Below are positions 11,606 through 21,610 of a stretch of DNA of 64,000 bases, piece by piece. A program made the position numbers and the translations under genes. Within the stretch, counting starts at the first letter, position 1, and each line of letters begins with the position of its first letter. The notes under the pieces were generated by a model, which saw only the letters and a list, made by a program, of their open reading frames with translations, was not told where the DNA came from and ran no database searches. This DNA is from CAWJFP01 sp963842155 (GTDB lineage Bacteria > Pseudomonadota > Alphaproteobacteria > JACZXZ01): assembly GCA_963842155.1 (NCBI GenBank), contig CAWJFP010000025.1, positions 1-64,000 of the forward strand, given 5' to 3'.

Positions 11606-12850
11606 CTATCGCTCGTGCGCGAAGCGTCGCACGAGCTCGGCGAGCGGGACCTCGCTTTGCGAGCCGCTATCGAGGTCGCGCAGCGTGGCCATGCCGCGCT
11701 TCAACTCGTCCTCGCCGAGCAGCACGGCCGCCCGCGCATTCAGCCGGTTGGCGCGTTTGAGCCGGCGCGTGAGATTGCCGCGGAAGCCGAGCTCGACGGC
11801 GATGCCGGCCTTGCGCAGCTCGCGCGCGAGACCGAGGGCGGCGTGCTCCGCCTCGGCGCCGATCGGGATCACCGCGACGGGCCGCTGCGGCACGGGCGTC
11901 TCGGCGATCAGCATGGCGAGCCGCTCGACCCCGGCGGCCCAGCCGACACCCGCCACGGACGGTCCGCCCATGATCTCGACCAGCCCGTCATAGCGCCCGC
12001 CCGCGAGCACCGCACCTTGCGCGCCGAGCGCTTCCGTCGTGAACTCGAACACCGTGTGACAGTAATAGTCGAGCCCGCGCACGATACGCGGATTGAGCCG
12101 ATAGGCAATGCCGAGCGCGTCGAGCGAGCGTTCGACCGTCGAGAGGAAGTCGCGCGAGGCCTCGTTCAAATAGTCGAAATAGATGGGCGCGCCGGCCACG
12201 ATGCGCTTGTCGCCTTCGTCCTTGGAATCGAGGACGCGCAAGGGATTGCGCTCGAGCCTCACCCGGCTCTCCGCCGAGAGCCGATCGTGATGGCGGGCGA
12301 GATAATCCACCAGCGCCGCGCGATAGGCCGCGCGGCTCGCGGCGTCGCCGAGCGTGTTGAGGTCGAGCACCGTCTTCTCGAGCACGCCGATCTGTTCGAG
12401 GATATGGGCGCCAAGCGCGATCACCTCCACGTCGCCCGCGGGCTCGGGCACGCCGAACAGCTCGACGCCGATCTGATGAAACTGCCGATAACGCCCCTTC
12501 TGCGGCCGCTCGTAGCGGAACATGGGGCCACTATAGAAGAATTTCAGCGGCAGCTGCTGGATGAGCCCGTCGGAGAGCAGGGCGCGCGCGACGCCGGCGG
12601 TGCCCTCGGGGCGCAGGGTCACCTCGTCGCCGCCCCGATCGGTGAAGCTGTACATCTCCTTGGTGACGATGTCCGAGGTCTCGCCGAGCGTGCGCTTGAA
12701 GACTTCGCTGAACTCGAAGATCGGCGTGGCGATCTCCTCGTAGCCGTAAAGCGCCGCGACCCGCTGCCCGCTCTCGGAGACGAAACGCTGACGCCGGCTT
12801 TCCTCGGGCAATAAATCGCGCGTGCCGCGAACCGGCTGCAAGTCGGCCAC
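11606..12850 (-). CDS. hisS: Histidine-tRNA ligase
   Basis: 414-residue class II aminoacyl-tRNA synthetase. It starts with GTG at 12850 (VADLQPVRGTRD), preceded by GGAG; upstream in-frame sequence is ispG read in the wrong frame. Motif 2 (FRYERPQKGRYRQFHQ), the histidine A motif (LDYYCHTVFE) and motif 3 (GGRYDGL) are all visible, followed by the C-terminal anticodon-binding domain. It starts 14 bases after the ispG stop and ends 7 bases before hemA. Confidence 0.96.
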   Translation of the reverse strand: MADLQPVRGTRDLLPEESRRQRFVSESGQRVAALYGYEEIATPIFEFSEVFKRTLGETSDIVTKEMYSFTDRGGDEVTLRPEGTAGVARALLSDGLIQQLPLKFFYSGPMFRYERPQKGRYRQFHQIGVELFGVPEPAGDVEVIALGAHILEQIGVLEKTVLDLNTLGDAASRAAYRAALVDYLARHHDRLSAESRVRLERNPLRVLDSKDEGDKRIVAGAPIYFDYLNEASRDFLSTVERSLDALGIAYRLNPRIVRGLDYYCHTVFEFTTEALGAQGAVLAGGRYDGLVEIMGGPSVAGVGWAAGVERLAMLIAETPVPQRPVAVIPIGAEAEHAALGLARELRKAGIAVELGFRGNLTRRLKRANRLNARAAVLLGEDELKRGMATLRDLDSGSQSEVPLAELVRRFAHER

Positions 12851-12864
12851 GGAAGTCTCCGTCG

Positions 12865-14022
12865 TTATTCGGCGGCCGGGAGCCGCTCCCCTTCTTCTTG
12901 TCTGGCTTCTTGCCTGGCCTTCTCGGCCTCGATCTCGGCGGCCTTGCGCTCGACCAGCTCGACCAGATGCTCCACGACCTCGTCGTCCGTGCCGTGCAGC
13001 ACGTGATGCTTCTCGCCGTTGAGATAGACCTGGTGGCTGCCGCGGCCGCCGCCGGTGAAGCCGATATCCGTCTCGCGCGCCTCGCCCGGTCCGTTGACCA
13101 CGCAGCCGATCACCGAGAGGGACATCGGCGCCGTGATATGCGCGAGCCGCGCCTCGAGCTTCTCGACCGTCTGGATGACGTTGAAGTTCTGCCGCGCGCA
13201 GGAGGGGCATGAGATCACGCTCACGCCCCGGTGGCGCAGCCCGAGCGCCTTCAGGATGTCGAACCCGACCTTGACCTCCTCGGAGGGATCGGCGGACAGC
13301 GAGACGCGCAGGGTGTCGCCGATGCCGGCCCACAGCAGCGAGCCGATGCCGATCGCCGACTTGATCGTGCCCATGCGCAGCCCGCCCGCCTCGGTTACCC
13401 CGAGATGGAGCGGATAGTCGCAAGCCTCGGCCAAACCCTGATAGGCCGCGACGGCAAGGAACACATCCGAGGCCTTGCACGAGATTTTCATCTCGTGGAA
13501 GTCTTCGTCCTCGAGGATCTTGATATGGTTGAGCGCGCTTTCGATCATAGCCTCGGGGCAGGGCTCGCCATAGCGCTCGAGCAGCTCGCGCTCGAGGCTG
13601 CCCGCGTTCACGCCGATGCGGATCGAGCAGCCGTGGTCGCGCGCCGCCCGCACCACCTCGCGCACGCGGTCCTTGCTGCCGATATTGCCGGGATTGACGC
13701 GAAGGCAGGCAGCGCCCGCCTCGGCGGCCTCGATGGCGTGCTTGTAATGAAAATGGATGTCGGCGACGATCGGCACCTTCACCGCGCGAACGATGGTGCG
13801 CAGCGCCGCCGTCGATTCCTCGTCCGGGCAGGAGACGCGGACGATGTCGGCGCCCACCTCCTCGGCCCGCTGGATCTGCTCGATGGTCGCCTTCGCGTCC
13901 ACCGTCAAGGTCGTCGTCATGGTTTGCACGGCGATCGGGGCGTCGCCGCCGATCGGCACCTTGCCGACGTGGATTTGGCGGCTCTTGCGCCGCACGATGT
14001 CGCGATAGGGCCGAACGCTCAT
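12865..14022 (-). CDS. ispG: 4-hydroxy-3-methylbut-2-en-1-yl diphosphate synthase (IspG/GcpE)
   Basis: 385-residue iron-sulfur enzyme of the non-mevalonate isoprenoid pathway. The N-terminal TIM-barrel carries VQTMTTTLT and LRVNPGNIG, and the C-terminal cluster-binding part has CPSCAR and GCVVNGPGEA. Length is normal for the compact bacterial type. It lies between rodZ and hisS, the usual alphaproteobacterial arrangement. Confidence 0.97.
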   Translation of the reverse strand: MSVRPYRDIVRRKSRQIHVGKVPIGGDAPIAVQTMTTTLTVDAKATIEQIQRAEEVGADIVRVSCPDEESTAALRTIVRAVKVPIVADIHFHYKHAIEAAEAGAACLRVNPGNIGSKDRVREVVRAARDHGCSIRIGVNAGSLERELLERYGEPCPEAMIESALNHIKILEDEDFHEMKISCKASDVFLAVAAYQGLAEACDYPLHLGVTEAGGLRMGTIKSAIGIGSLLWAGIGDTLRVSLSADPSEEVKVGFDILKALGLRHRGVSVISCPSCARQNFNVIQTVEKLEARLAHITAPMSLSVIGCVVNGPGEARETDIGFTGGGRGSHQVYLNGEKHHVLHGTDDEVVEHLVELVERKAAEIEAEKARQEARQEEGERLPAAE

Positions 14023-14159
14023 GGCTCGCTCTCGGATGGCCGCAGGATGCCGGCTTATAGCGCAAATGGCGCCTGGGCACTAGCGCCCCGCGCCGGCCGG
14101 CATATGCATCATATAGGGTTTCAGGCCGACCCGCGGCAACCGGCGGGCGGTCCCGGGCG

Positions 14160-15362
14160 CTACTCGGTCGGGGACGGGCTCGCCCGGAGAACCTCGGGGT
14201 CGAGCGAGACCTTGCTGCGCACGGCCCGCACCGCGCCCAGGGAAGGAGCCGACCGGCCGTCCACCGTCACCACCAAGCCGCCGGCATTGTTGGTATACAT
14301 GATGAGGCCCGGCTTGTTCGGTACCTTATAGCTGTCGCCGGGGTGAAGCGTAGTGCGGAAGACCACGTTGCCCTCGCGGTCGCGCACCTGAATCCAGGAA
14401 TCCTGTCTGGCGATAAGCATGACGCGCGAAGCCGGGTCATCCTCACCGAAGGCATGGCCTTCGCGCGGCTTGACCGCATTGGGGTTGTCGGGCGGCTGCG
14501 GCAGGGCCGCCACGGCGGGCGGGGTCGAGATTGCGGCGGTTTTGCCGGCCTTGAGCGCTGGCTGCGTCGCGCTGGCATGGCCTGCAGCGCTGCCGGAAAG
14601 GTTAACGGGCGCCGCGGCCTGGGCGGCTGCCGCGTTTGCGTGCAGCGCGCCATTCGCGCCCGAGGCGTCCTGCGGGGCCGCGGCGGCTTGGGCGGCGCTC
14701 GTCTGATGAGGGGTCATCGTCGCGATCTGGGGCGCCGCGGCAATGGCGGCGGAAGGCGGCGACGCTCTGCTTGGCGTCGATTGGGCGAGATCCTCGCGCT
14801 CGGGCCGCATTGGCGGCTCGGACGCTTGCGAGCCGGCCGGGGGCGGGGTCGCCGCGAGCGGCATCGCGGAAAGGTTGGGCGGCACCGGCGGGATCGCGGC
14901 GATGACGACGCGATTGTGGGACTGATAATAATACCAGCCGCCATAGGCGAGGCCGGCAATGACCAGCGCAATCAGCAGCGCCGCCCCGCCCGGCAGGCGG
15001 CCTTCCTGGATCGGCTCCGGGAAGACGAGCGAGGTGCGACGCGCAAGCCCTTGACCTTCCTCCTTGAATTGGCGCACGACCGCGTCGGCGTCGAGCTCCA
15101 GGAATTCGGCGTAAGCGCGAACGAAACCAAGCGCATAGGTCGGGCCGGGCAGCTCGTTGAAATGGCCCTCTTCGAGGGCTACGAGGTAGGGATACTGGAT
15201 CTTGAGGTGGAGCGAGGCGTCTTGGAGCTCGATGCCGGCGCGGGCGCGCGTCGCGCGCAGCAGCCTGGCCACCTCGCTAGCCTGCGCCGGAGCGGGGTGG
15301 GGCTCGCTTGGGGAATGCCCCTGATCGACAAGCTTCAAGTTTTGCCGTCTCAACTCGGCCAT
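14160..15362 (-). CDS. rodZ: RodZ-like helix-turn-helix membrane protein (DUF4115)
   Basis: About 400 residues. A cytoplasmic HTH_25 domain (LLRATRARAGIELQDAS..., residues about 28-95) precedes one membrane span (LLIALVIAGLAYGGWYYY, about 125-145), a long Ala/Pro-rich linker, and a C-terminal DUF4115 domain (SWIQVRDREGNVVF...). This is the layout of RodZ, which links MreB filaments to the cell-wall elongation machinery. The start is uncertain: ATG at 15362 is used, but an ATG at 15383 and GTG codons near 15410 are also in frame. It lies 137 bases before ispG, its usual neighbour. Confidence 0.85.
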   Translation of the reverse strand: MAELRRQNLKLVDQGHSPSEPHPAPAQASEVARLLRATRARAGIELQDASLHLKIQYPYLVALEEGHFNELPGPTYALGFVRAYAEFLELDADAVVRQFKEEGQGLARRTSLVFPEPIQEGRLPGGAALLIALVIAGLAYGGWYYYQSHNRVVIAAIPPVPPNLSAMPLAATPPPAGSQASEPPMRPEREDLAQSTPSRASPPSAAIAAAPQIATMTPHQTSAAQAAAAPQDASGANGALHANAAAAQAAAPVNLSGSAAGHASATQPALKAGKTAAISTPPAVAALPQPPDNPNAVKPREGHAFGEDDPASRVMLIARQDSWIQVRDREGNVVFRTTLHPGDSYKVPNKPGLIMYTNNAGGLVVTVDGRSAPSLGAVRAVRSKVSLDPEVLRASPSPTE

Positions 15363-15532
15363 TTCGCGCGCTCGACCCCTCATGCGATGGCTTTTGCGCC
15401 GTCCCACCACGCGGCCCGAGGGTACGCCTACAATCCAATCTGGAGGCCGCTTTTTCTATGTCGTAGGCGCTTCGAAGACGACGCGCAAGCTCATAGTAAA
15501 GCAATCCGAAACAATCGACAACAATTTGGCGC

Positions 15533-17803
15533 TCAAATCAAGACCCCGTGGTCCTTGGCATAGGCCCTCAGCTTTTCGCGCACGCTATGGTCCGCCAGCT
15601 CGCACAATGTGATCAGATATTCGGCAAGCGGTCCGACCGCAAGGCTGCGGGTCATCAGCTTGACCGCGCCGAAGGCGGGCGGTGACAAGGAAAGGCTGCG
15701 CAGGCCGAGGCCGATCATCGCCATCGCCTCGAGCGGGCGCGAAGCGGCTTCGCCGCAGAGGCTGAGATCGACCTTGGCGCCGGCGCAGCGCGCGATGAGA
15801 TCGCGAAGCATCGCAAGCACGGGGGGCGAAAGCAGGTCGTAGCGGTCGGCAAGCCGGGGATTGGTGCGGTCGGTCGCGAACATGAACTGCAAAAGGTCGT
15901 TGCTGCCGATCGAAAGAAAATCGACGCGGCTCAACAGCGCCGGCAGCTGCCAGATCAAAGCCGGCACTTCGAGCATGGCGCCGACGCGGACGCGCGCCGG
16001 GAGCATCACGTCGCGCGCCTTGGCGCGTTCGAGCTCGAGCTCGAGCACGGCGCGCGCGCGATCGAATTCGGCCACCTCGGCGATCATCGGAAACATGAGA
16101 TGAAGATCGCGCCCCTGCGCGGCCGAGATAAGCGCCCGAATTTGCTGGCGCAGGAATGCCGGCCGGTCGAGCGCGATGCGTATGGCGCGCCACCCCATCG
16201 CCGGATTTTCCTCGGCGCTGTCCTGGAGATAGGGCAGCACCTTGTCGCCGCCGATGTCGAGGGTACGGAACATCACGGGCTTGCCTTGCGCGAGATCGAG
16301 CACGCGGCCGTAGATTTGCGCCTGCTCTGCGACGCTCGGGAAGCTCGATCGCACCATGAAGGGGATTTCCGTGCGATAGAGCCCGATGCCGGCGGCGCCG
16401 GTCTCGTGCAGATGCGGCACGTCGATGAGCAGGCCCGCGTTTAGATAGAGGCGAATGGGCTCGCCTTCGAGGGTAACGGTGGGCAGCGCTTGCACCGCCA
16501 CATAGGCCGCCTCGCGCGCGGTCGAGATGCGGATGCTTTCCGCGAAGATGCCAAGCACGTCCTCGCCCGGCCGGACATAGACGAGACCTCGGTCGCCGTC
16601 GACCACCACGGGGTCGAACATGTCGAGGCGGGAGAAGACATTGCGCACGCGCCCCACCACGGGGATGTCGAGAGCGTGGGCGACGATCGCGACATGCGAG
16701 GTGGGCGCGCCCTCCTCGAGCACGAGGGCGCGCAGCTTGGAGCGGTCGAAATCGAGCAGCTCGGCCGGGCTCATGTCGCGCGCGACCACGACGATGTCGG
16801 AGGGCAGCTCTGCGGGCGCCGGCTGCTCCTCGCGCGCGCCGAGCTGGAGGAGCAGCCGGTTGCTGAGGTCCTGCAGCTCAGCGAGCCGCTCGCGGAAGAA
16901 GGGGTCGGTCACCTGCGCCATCCGGGCGCGGCTGTCGTTCTGCACCTTTTGCACGGCTGCCTCCGCGGAGAGGCCGGTCAGCACCGCCTCGCGGATGCGA
17001 CGGGCCCAGCCGCGATCGTCGGCGATCATGCGGTAGGTCTCGAGAATCTCGCGATGCTCGCCATGGCTCGGGATGTCGCTGGCGTCGAGCATGGCGTCGA
17101 GCTCGCGATGGAGCCGCGCGATCGCCTCGTCGAGCCGGACCAGCTCCGCCGCCGGGTCCATGGCGAGCACGTTGCGGATCGCGACGCGCCGGTGGTAAAG
17201 CAACGCCCGCCCGATTGCGACGCCGCCATTGATGCGCATGCCCTCGAGGCGGAGGGGGAGGAGCGCTATGCCGTCGGCCGGCGCGATCTCGTCGGCGCTG
17301 ACGAGCTCGCCCGACGCCAGCATCTCGGCCAGCACCATGGCGACCGTCTCGAGGGTCTCGATCTCCTCCTCGGTATAATGCCGCTGCGTGCGGTTCTGCA
17401 CGACGAGAACGCCGAGCACGCGTCCGTCGCGCAGAATAGGTACGCCGACGAGGGAGTGGTAGATCTCCTCGCCGGTCTCCGGTCGATAGGCGAAATTGGG
17501 ATGGCTTTGGGCATCGGCCAAGGCGAGCGGCCGGGCATGGGCCGCGATGTCGCCGACCAGGCCCTCGCCGATGCGCAGTCGCGTGCGATGCACGGCCTCG
17601 GGTTTCAGGCCCTCGGTCGCGAAGAGCTCGAGCACCTCGCCCGCGCGCAGCACGTAGATCGAGCAGACCTCCGCGACCAGGTCTGCGGCGATGACGCGTA
17701 CGATGCGGTCGAGCCGGGCCTGGACGGCGCCGCCGCCGGCCATGATGTCGCGGAGTCGCCGCAGCAGCGCGCGTGCGACCATCCAGCCCGCCGTTTCCTG
17801 CAT
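15533..17803 (-). CDS. ptsP: PEP-protein phosphotransferase of the nitrogen PTS (EI-Ntr)
   Basis: 756 residues. An N-terminal GAF domain (about 25-160) is fused to an enzyme-I unit: the swivelling domain with the active-site histidine in APTSHVAIVAH (about 365), and the PEP-binding barrel with GIGLYRTEIPFM and the cysteine region LSLCGEAA near the end. This starts the EI-Ntr to NPr to EIIA-Ntr phosphorelay that senses nitrogen and potassium. Its start codon overlaps the stop of the upstream nitronate monooxygenase-like gene by one base (TGATG), so coupling is likely. Confidence 0.95.
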   Translation of the reverse strand: MQETAGWMVARALLRRLRDIMAGGGAVQARLDRIVRVIAADLVAEVCSIYVLRAGEVLELFATEGLKPEAVHRTRLRIGEGLVGDIAAHARPLALADAQSHPNFAYRPETGEEIYHSLVGVPILRDGRVLGVLVVQNRTQRHYTEEEIETLETVAMVLAEMLASGELVSADEIAPADGIALLPLRLEGMRINGGVAIGRALLYHRRVAIRNVLAMDPAAELVRLDEAIARLHRELDAMLDASDIPSHGEHREILETYRMIADDRGWARRIREAVLTGLSAEAAVQKVQNDSRARMAQVTDPFFRERLAELQDLSNRLLLQLGAREEQPAPAELPSDIVVVARDMSPAELLDFDRSKLRALVLEEGAPTSHVAIVAHALDIPVVGRVRNVFSRLDMFDPVVVDGDRGLVYVRPGEDVLGIFAESIRISTAREAAYVAVQALPTVTLEGEPIRLYLNAGLLIDVPHLHETGAAGIGLYRTEIPFMVRSSFPSVAEQAQIYGRVLDLAQGKPVMFRTLDIGGDKVLPYLQDSAEENPAMGWRAIRIALDRPAFLRQQIRALISAAQGRDLHLMFPMIAEVAEFDRARAVLELELERAKARDVMLPARVRVGAMLEVPALIWQLPALLSRVDFLSIGSNDLLQFMFATDRTNPRLADRYDLLSPPVLAMLRDLIARCAGAKVDLSLCGEAASRPLEAMAMIGLGLRSLSLSPPAFGAVKLMTRSLAVGPLAEYLITLCELADHSVREKLRAYAKDHGVLI

Positions 17804-18840
17804 CAGCTTGCGGCCCCGAGCCGCTCCCTTGCCGTCAATGCCGCCAGCGCCTGGCCGACCAGCTCCTCGATGATCTCGGCCGTCGACTGCTCGCGAGTCA
17901 CCATGCCCACGCTTTGGCCGGCCATCAGCGAGCCGGTCTCGACATCGCCTTCGATCACGGCGCGTCTGAGCGCGCCGGCCCAGAAATGCTCGATGGCGAG
18001 CTGCGCCGCCTCCTTGCTCAGCTCGCCGCCATTATAGCGCTCGATGACCCCTCGTTGGGCGTCGAGAAACTTCTCCGTCGCACGGTTGACGAGCGCCCGC
18101 ACCGGGATGACCGGGAAGCGCGGGTCGAGCTGGGCCGAGGGCATGGCGTCGCGCGCGCCCGCGCGGATGAAGGCCTGCTTGAAGCGCGGATGGGCGATCG
18201 ACTCATGGGCGCAGACGAAGCGCGTGCCGAGCTGGCAGCCCGCCGCCCCCATCTCGAGATAGGAGAGGATGGCCTCGCCGCGGCCGATGCCGCCGGCCAC
18301 GAAGACCGGCACCTCGCGCACGGCAGGCAGGATCTCCTGCGCCAGCACCGAGGTCGCGACCGGCCCGATATGGCCGCCCGCCTCGGCGCCCTCGATGACG
18401 ATGCCGTCGATGCCCATGCGCACGAACTTGCGCGCGATCGCCAGCGCCGGCGCGAAGCCCATCGTCTTGACGCCGGCTGCCTTGATGCGCTTGACGAGGG
18501 CGGCGCCGGGAATCCCGCCGGCGAGGACGATATGGCTGACCTTGCCCGCGATGCAGGTATCCGCCAATGCCTCCAGATCGGGATGCATGACGATGAGATT
18601 GACGCCGAAAGGGCGGTCGGTGAGAGCGCCCGTGCCCGCGATCTCGGCGGCAAGCAGGTCGGGCGACATGGCGCCGCAGGCGATCACGCCGAAGCCGCCG
18701 GCGTTGGAGATCGCCGCGACCAGATGGCGCTCCGACACCCAGGTCATCGCGCCGCCCATGATGGCATAGCGACAGCCGAGAAACTCGGTTCCCCGCCGCC
18801 AATAGCGGTCGAGCGTCAGCCGCGCTTCCGAAAGGTCCAT
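17803..18840 (-). CDS. Nitronate monooxygenase-like flavoprotein
   Basis: 345 residues of the 2-nitropropane dioxygenase / FMN-binding TIM-barrel family. The characteristic segments are AISNAGGFGVI, the GIVIEGAEAGGHIG loop with the active-site histidine, VFVAGGIGRGE and GCQLGTRFVCAHE. Related enzymes oxidise alkyl nitronates such as propionate 3-nitronate; others are NADH:quinone reductases, so the substrate is uncertain. It sits 4 bases after lysC and overlaps ptsP by one base, placing it in the lysC-ptsP operon. Confidence 0.85.
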   Translation of the reverse strand: MDLSEARLTLDRYWRRGTEFLGCRYAIMGGAMTWVSERHLVAAISNAGGFGVIACGAMSPDLLAAEIAGTGALTDRPFGVNLIVMHPDLEALADTCIAGKVSHIVLAGGIPGAALVKRIKAAGVKTMGFAPALAIARKFVRMGIDGIVIEGAEAGGHIGPVATSVLAQEILPAVREVPVFVAGGIGRGEAILSYLEMGAAGCQLGTRFVCAHESIAHPRFKQAFIRAGARDAMPSAQLDPRFPVIPVRALVNRATEKFLDAQRGVIERYNGGELSKEAAQLAIEHFWAGALRRAVIEGDVETGSLMAGQSVGMVTREQSTAEIIEELVGQALAALTARERLGAAS

Positions 18841-18844
18841 CGAG

Positions 18845-20065
18845 TCACGCGTCGTCCAGGCCGTAGGCGGTATGCAGCGCGCGCAAGGCGAGCTCGGTAT
18901 ATTTCTCGTCGATCAGCACACTGACCTTGATCTCCGAGGTCGAGATCACCTGGATGTTGATGCCCTCCTTGGACAGCGCCTGGAACATGCGGAGCGCGAT
19001 GCCGGCGTGGCTGCGCATGCCGACGCCGATGACCGAAACCTTCACCACGTTGGGATCAGGCAGCAGACGCTGGAAGTCGAGCGCCGCGCGGCGCGCCTCC
19101 AGCACGCTCACCGCCTGGGCGAGGTCGCCCTTCGCCACCGTGAAGGTCAGGTCCGTGGCGCGGCCGTCCTCGGAGACGTTCTGCACGATCATGTCGACGT
19201 TGATGTTCGCATCGGCCAAGGGGCCGAAGATGGCCGCGGCGACACCCGGCCGGTCGGCCACGCGGGTCAGCGTGATCTTCGCCTCGCTTCGGTTGTAGGT
19301 TAATCCGCTGACGATTGCTTTCTCCACGATCTCGTCCTCATCCACCACCATGGTGCCCGGCAGGTCGTCGAAGCTGGAGAGGACCTGGAGCCGCACCCGG
19401 TGCTTCATGGCCATCTCGACGGCGCGGGTCTGCAGGACCTTGGCGCCGAGGGAGGCCATCTCGAGCATCTCCTCGTAGGTGATTCTATCGAGCTTGCGGG
19501 CCTTCGCAACGATGCGGGGATCGGCGGTGAAGACCCCTTCAACATCCTTGAGGATATCGCAGCGATCGGCCTGCAGCGCGGCGGCCAGCGCCACGGCCGA
19601 GGTATCGGAACCGCCCCGCCCGAGCGTGGTGATGCGGCCGTCGGGCCCGATGCCCTGGAAGCCGGCCAACACCGGCACCTCGCCGCGCTCCATACGCTTC
19701 AAGAGCTCGGCCGTTTCGATGCCCTCGATCCGCGCCTTGCCATGGGCGTCGTCGGTGCGGATCGGGATTTGCCAGCCGAGCCAGGAGCGCGCCGCCACGC
19801 CCTGCTCCTGCAGCACGATCGCAAGGAGACCCGCGGCTACCTGCTCGCCCGAAGCGACGACCGTGTCGTACTCGCGCGCGTCGTGCATTGCCGCAGCCTG
19901 CTCGACGAGGCCGATGAGCCTGTCGGTCTCATCCGCCATCGCCGAAACGACGACCGCCACTTGGTTGCCGGCGTCGACATCCGCCTTGATGCCGCGGGCG
20001 ATATGCCTCATGCGATCCAGGTCGGCCACCGACGTTCCGCCATATTTTCTGACGATGCGAGCCAT
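18845..20065 (-). CDS. lysC: Aspartate kinase
   Basis: 406-residue enzyme that phosphorylates aspartate at the head of lysine, methionine and threonine synthesis. The catalytic domain begins with KYGGTSVAD and contains LGRGGSDTSAVALAAAL (about 150-170); two ACT domains follow (from about 265 on; VSVIGVGMRSHAGIA is in the second), so feedback control is likely. Divergent from ubiG across a 176-base gap. Confidence 0.96.
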   Translation of the reverse strand: MARIVRKYGGTSVADLDRMRHIARGIKADVDAGNQVAVVVSAMADETDRLIGLVEQAAAMHDAREYDTVVASGEQVAAGLLAIVLQEQGVAARSWLGWQIPIRTDDAHGKARIEGIETAELLKRMERGEVPVLAGFQGIGPDGRITTLGRGGSDTSAVALAAALQADRCDILKDVEGVFTADPRIVAKARKLDRITYEEMLEMASLGAKVLQTRAVEMAMKHRVRLQVLSSFDDLPGTMVVDEDEIVEKAIVSGLTYNRSEAKITLTRVADRPGVAAAIFGPLADANINVDMIVQNVSEDGRATDLTFTVAKGDLAQAVSVLEARRAALDFQRLLPDPNVVKVSVIGVGMRSHAGIALRMFQALSKEGINIQVISTSEIKVSVLIDEKYTELALRALHTAYGLDDA

Positions 20066-20241
20066 GCGCTCTCCCGCCCGCCCGCATATCGTGCTAGGGC
20101 AGGCATGAGCTTGAAGGGGTCGGTGCGCTCGAGTTGCCTACGGAGGGGCGGCTATACATACTGAATTTGCCGGCGGCGGCGCAACCCCGCGCCCCGCGGC
20201 AGAGGTAAAGGACCGCCGGAAGCGATGAGGGGAAGCCTTTG

Positions 20242-21030
20242 ATGAGCGCGGAGGCCGCGGCGGAGGATGCCAAGGCCGCGACGGCAGCGGCCCCCAGCGT
20301 AGATCCGGCGGAGGTAGCGCGCTTCTCCGCGCTCGCCGACGGCTGGTGGGATCCTTTTGGGCAGTTCCGCCCGCTCCACAGGCTCAATCCGGCGCGTATC
20401 GCCTACGTGCGCGACAGTCTCGCGGCGCGGCTCGGCCGGGACCCGCGCGGCCCGCGTCCCCTCGCCGGGCTGCGGCTGCTCGATATCGGTTGCGGGGGCG
20501 GCCTCCTCGCCGAGCCCATGGCGCGGCTCGGCGCCGAGGTGGTGGGAGCGGATGCGAGCGAGGAGAACATCGCCGTCGCCGTCACCCATGCGGCGGGAAG
20601 CGGCCTCGCCATCGACTACCGCGCCACGACCGCCGAGGCGCTCGCCGCGGCGGGCGAGCGGTTCGACCTGGTGCTCAATATGGAGGTCGTCGAGCATACC
20701 GCGGACCCGGCCTCCTTCCTCGGCGCGTGTTGCGCCCTCATGAAGCCGGACGGCGTGATGATCCTCGCCACGCTCAACCGGACGCCGCAGGCTTGGGCCT
20801 TCGCGATCCTGGGGGCCGAGCATCTGCTCCGCTGGCTGCCCCGCGGTACGCATGACTGGCGGCGCTTCCTGCGCCCCTCGGAGCTGGCCGCTTATCTGCG
20901 ACCGCACGGCGCTCACATCGCCGAGCTAGCGGGGCTGAGCTACAGCCTCGCCACCGGGCGCTTCGCGCGCTCGGACGATCTGTCGATCAACTACATGGCG
21001 CTGGTGGAGCGGGATCGAGCCGACGACTGA
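20242..21030 (+). CDS. ubiG: Ubiquinone biosynthesis O-methyltransferase
   Basis: 262 residues. SAM-dependent O-methyltransferase acting twice in ubiquinone synthesis. It shows the family N-terminus (EVARFSALADGWWDPFGQFRPLH), the SAM loop LLDIGCGGGLLAEPMARLG and the later segment NRTPQAW...GTHDW. The ATG at 20242 follows a GAGGGGAAG ribosome site; a TTG one codon earlier is less likely. It is divergent from lysC, as in many alphaproteobacteria. Confidence 0.96.
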   Translation: MSAEAAAEDAKAATAAAPSVDPAEVARFSALADGWWDPFGQFRPLHRLNPARIAYVRDSLAARLGRDPRGPRPLAGLRLLDIGCGGGLLAEPMARLGAEVVGADASEENIAVAVTHAAGSGLAIDYRATTAEALAAAGERFDLVLNMEVVEHTADPASFLGACCALMKPDGVMILATLNRTPQAWAFAILGAEHLLRWLPRGTHDWRRFLRPSELAAYLRPHGAHIAELAGLSYSLATGRFARSDDLSINYMALVERDRADD

Positions 21031-21047
21031 CGCCGTCAGGGAACGCT

Positions 21048-21506
21048 TTATGCGTCCTCGCGTGGCCAGGGCAGGCGGTGGAATTCGACGCCCTCCTCGG
21101 CCAGCGCCACGGCGTCGTCGTCGCTCGCCTCGCCGTAGATATCGCGGCGCGCGGTCTCGCCATAATGGATCTTGCGCGCCTCCTCGGCGAAGCGGTCGCC
21201 CACATTCTCGCAATTGGCCTCGACCGCGCGGCGCAGCCGCAATAGCGTCTCGCGGGCGAGCACGGTGCCCGCCTCCTCGGAGGACGCTCGCGCGGTCTCG
21301 TGACCCACGACGGCGACATCCTGGCGTGGCGCGATCTCCTGCCGGCGAGCGAGACGCGGCGCCATCGGCGCCTTGGTGATCTTCGCGCTGCCGCATTCCG
21401 GGCAGGCGATCTTGCCTGCCGCGCGCTGCGACTCGTAAGCGCTGCCGCTTTTGAACCAGGCCTCGAACACATGGTCGCGGCGGCATTTGAGGTCGAAAAC
21501 GATCAT
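21048..21506 (-). CDS. DUF1178 family protein
   Basis: 152 residues; function unknown. It opens with MIVFDLKC and has a cysteine pair in ACPECGS (about residue 40) that looks like a small zinc-binding site. The C-terminus (GEASDDDAVALAEEGVEFHRLPWP) is typical of the family. The ATG at 21506 is chosen since family similarity starts there. It converges on ubiG with a 17-base gap, its common neighbour. Confidence 0.85.
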   Translation of the reverse strand: MIVFDLKCRRDHVFEAWFKSGSAYESQRAAGKIACPECGSAKITKAPMAPRLARRQEIAPRQDVAVVGHETARASSEEAGTVLARETLLRLRRAVEANCENVGDRFAEEARKIHYGETARRDIYGEASDDDAVALAEEGVEFHRLPWPREDA

Positions 21507-21610
21507 TCGGCACCGAACGGGACGGCAAGGCTCCATCGCGGCGGAGCGGGTTTCCTATAGTAATATAGTCTATTTAAGAATCCTTCAAACTGCGCAAGCC
21601 GGACAAGCCC

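Noticed and set aside
14343..15563. 406-residue plus-strand ORF opposite rodZ
   Set aside because: Arg/Gly-rich antisense shadow of the Ala/Pro-rich rodZ linker.
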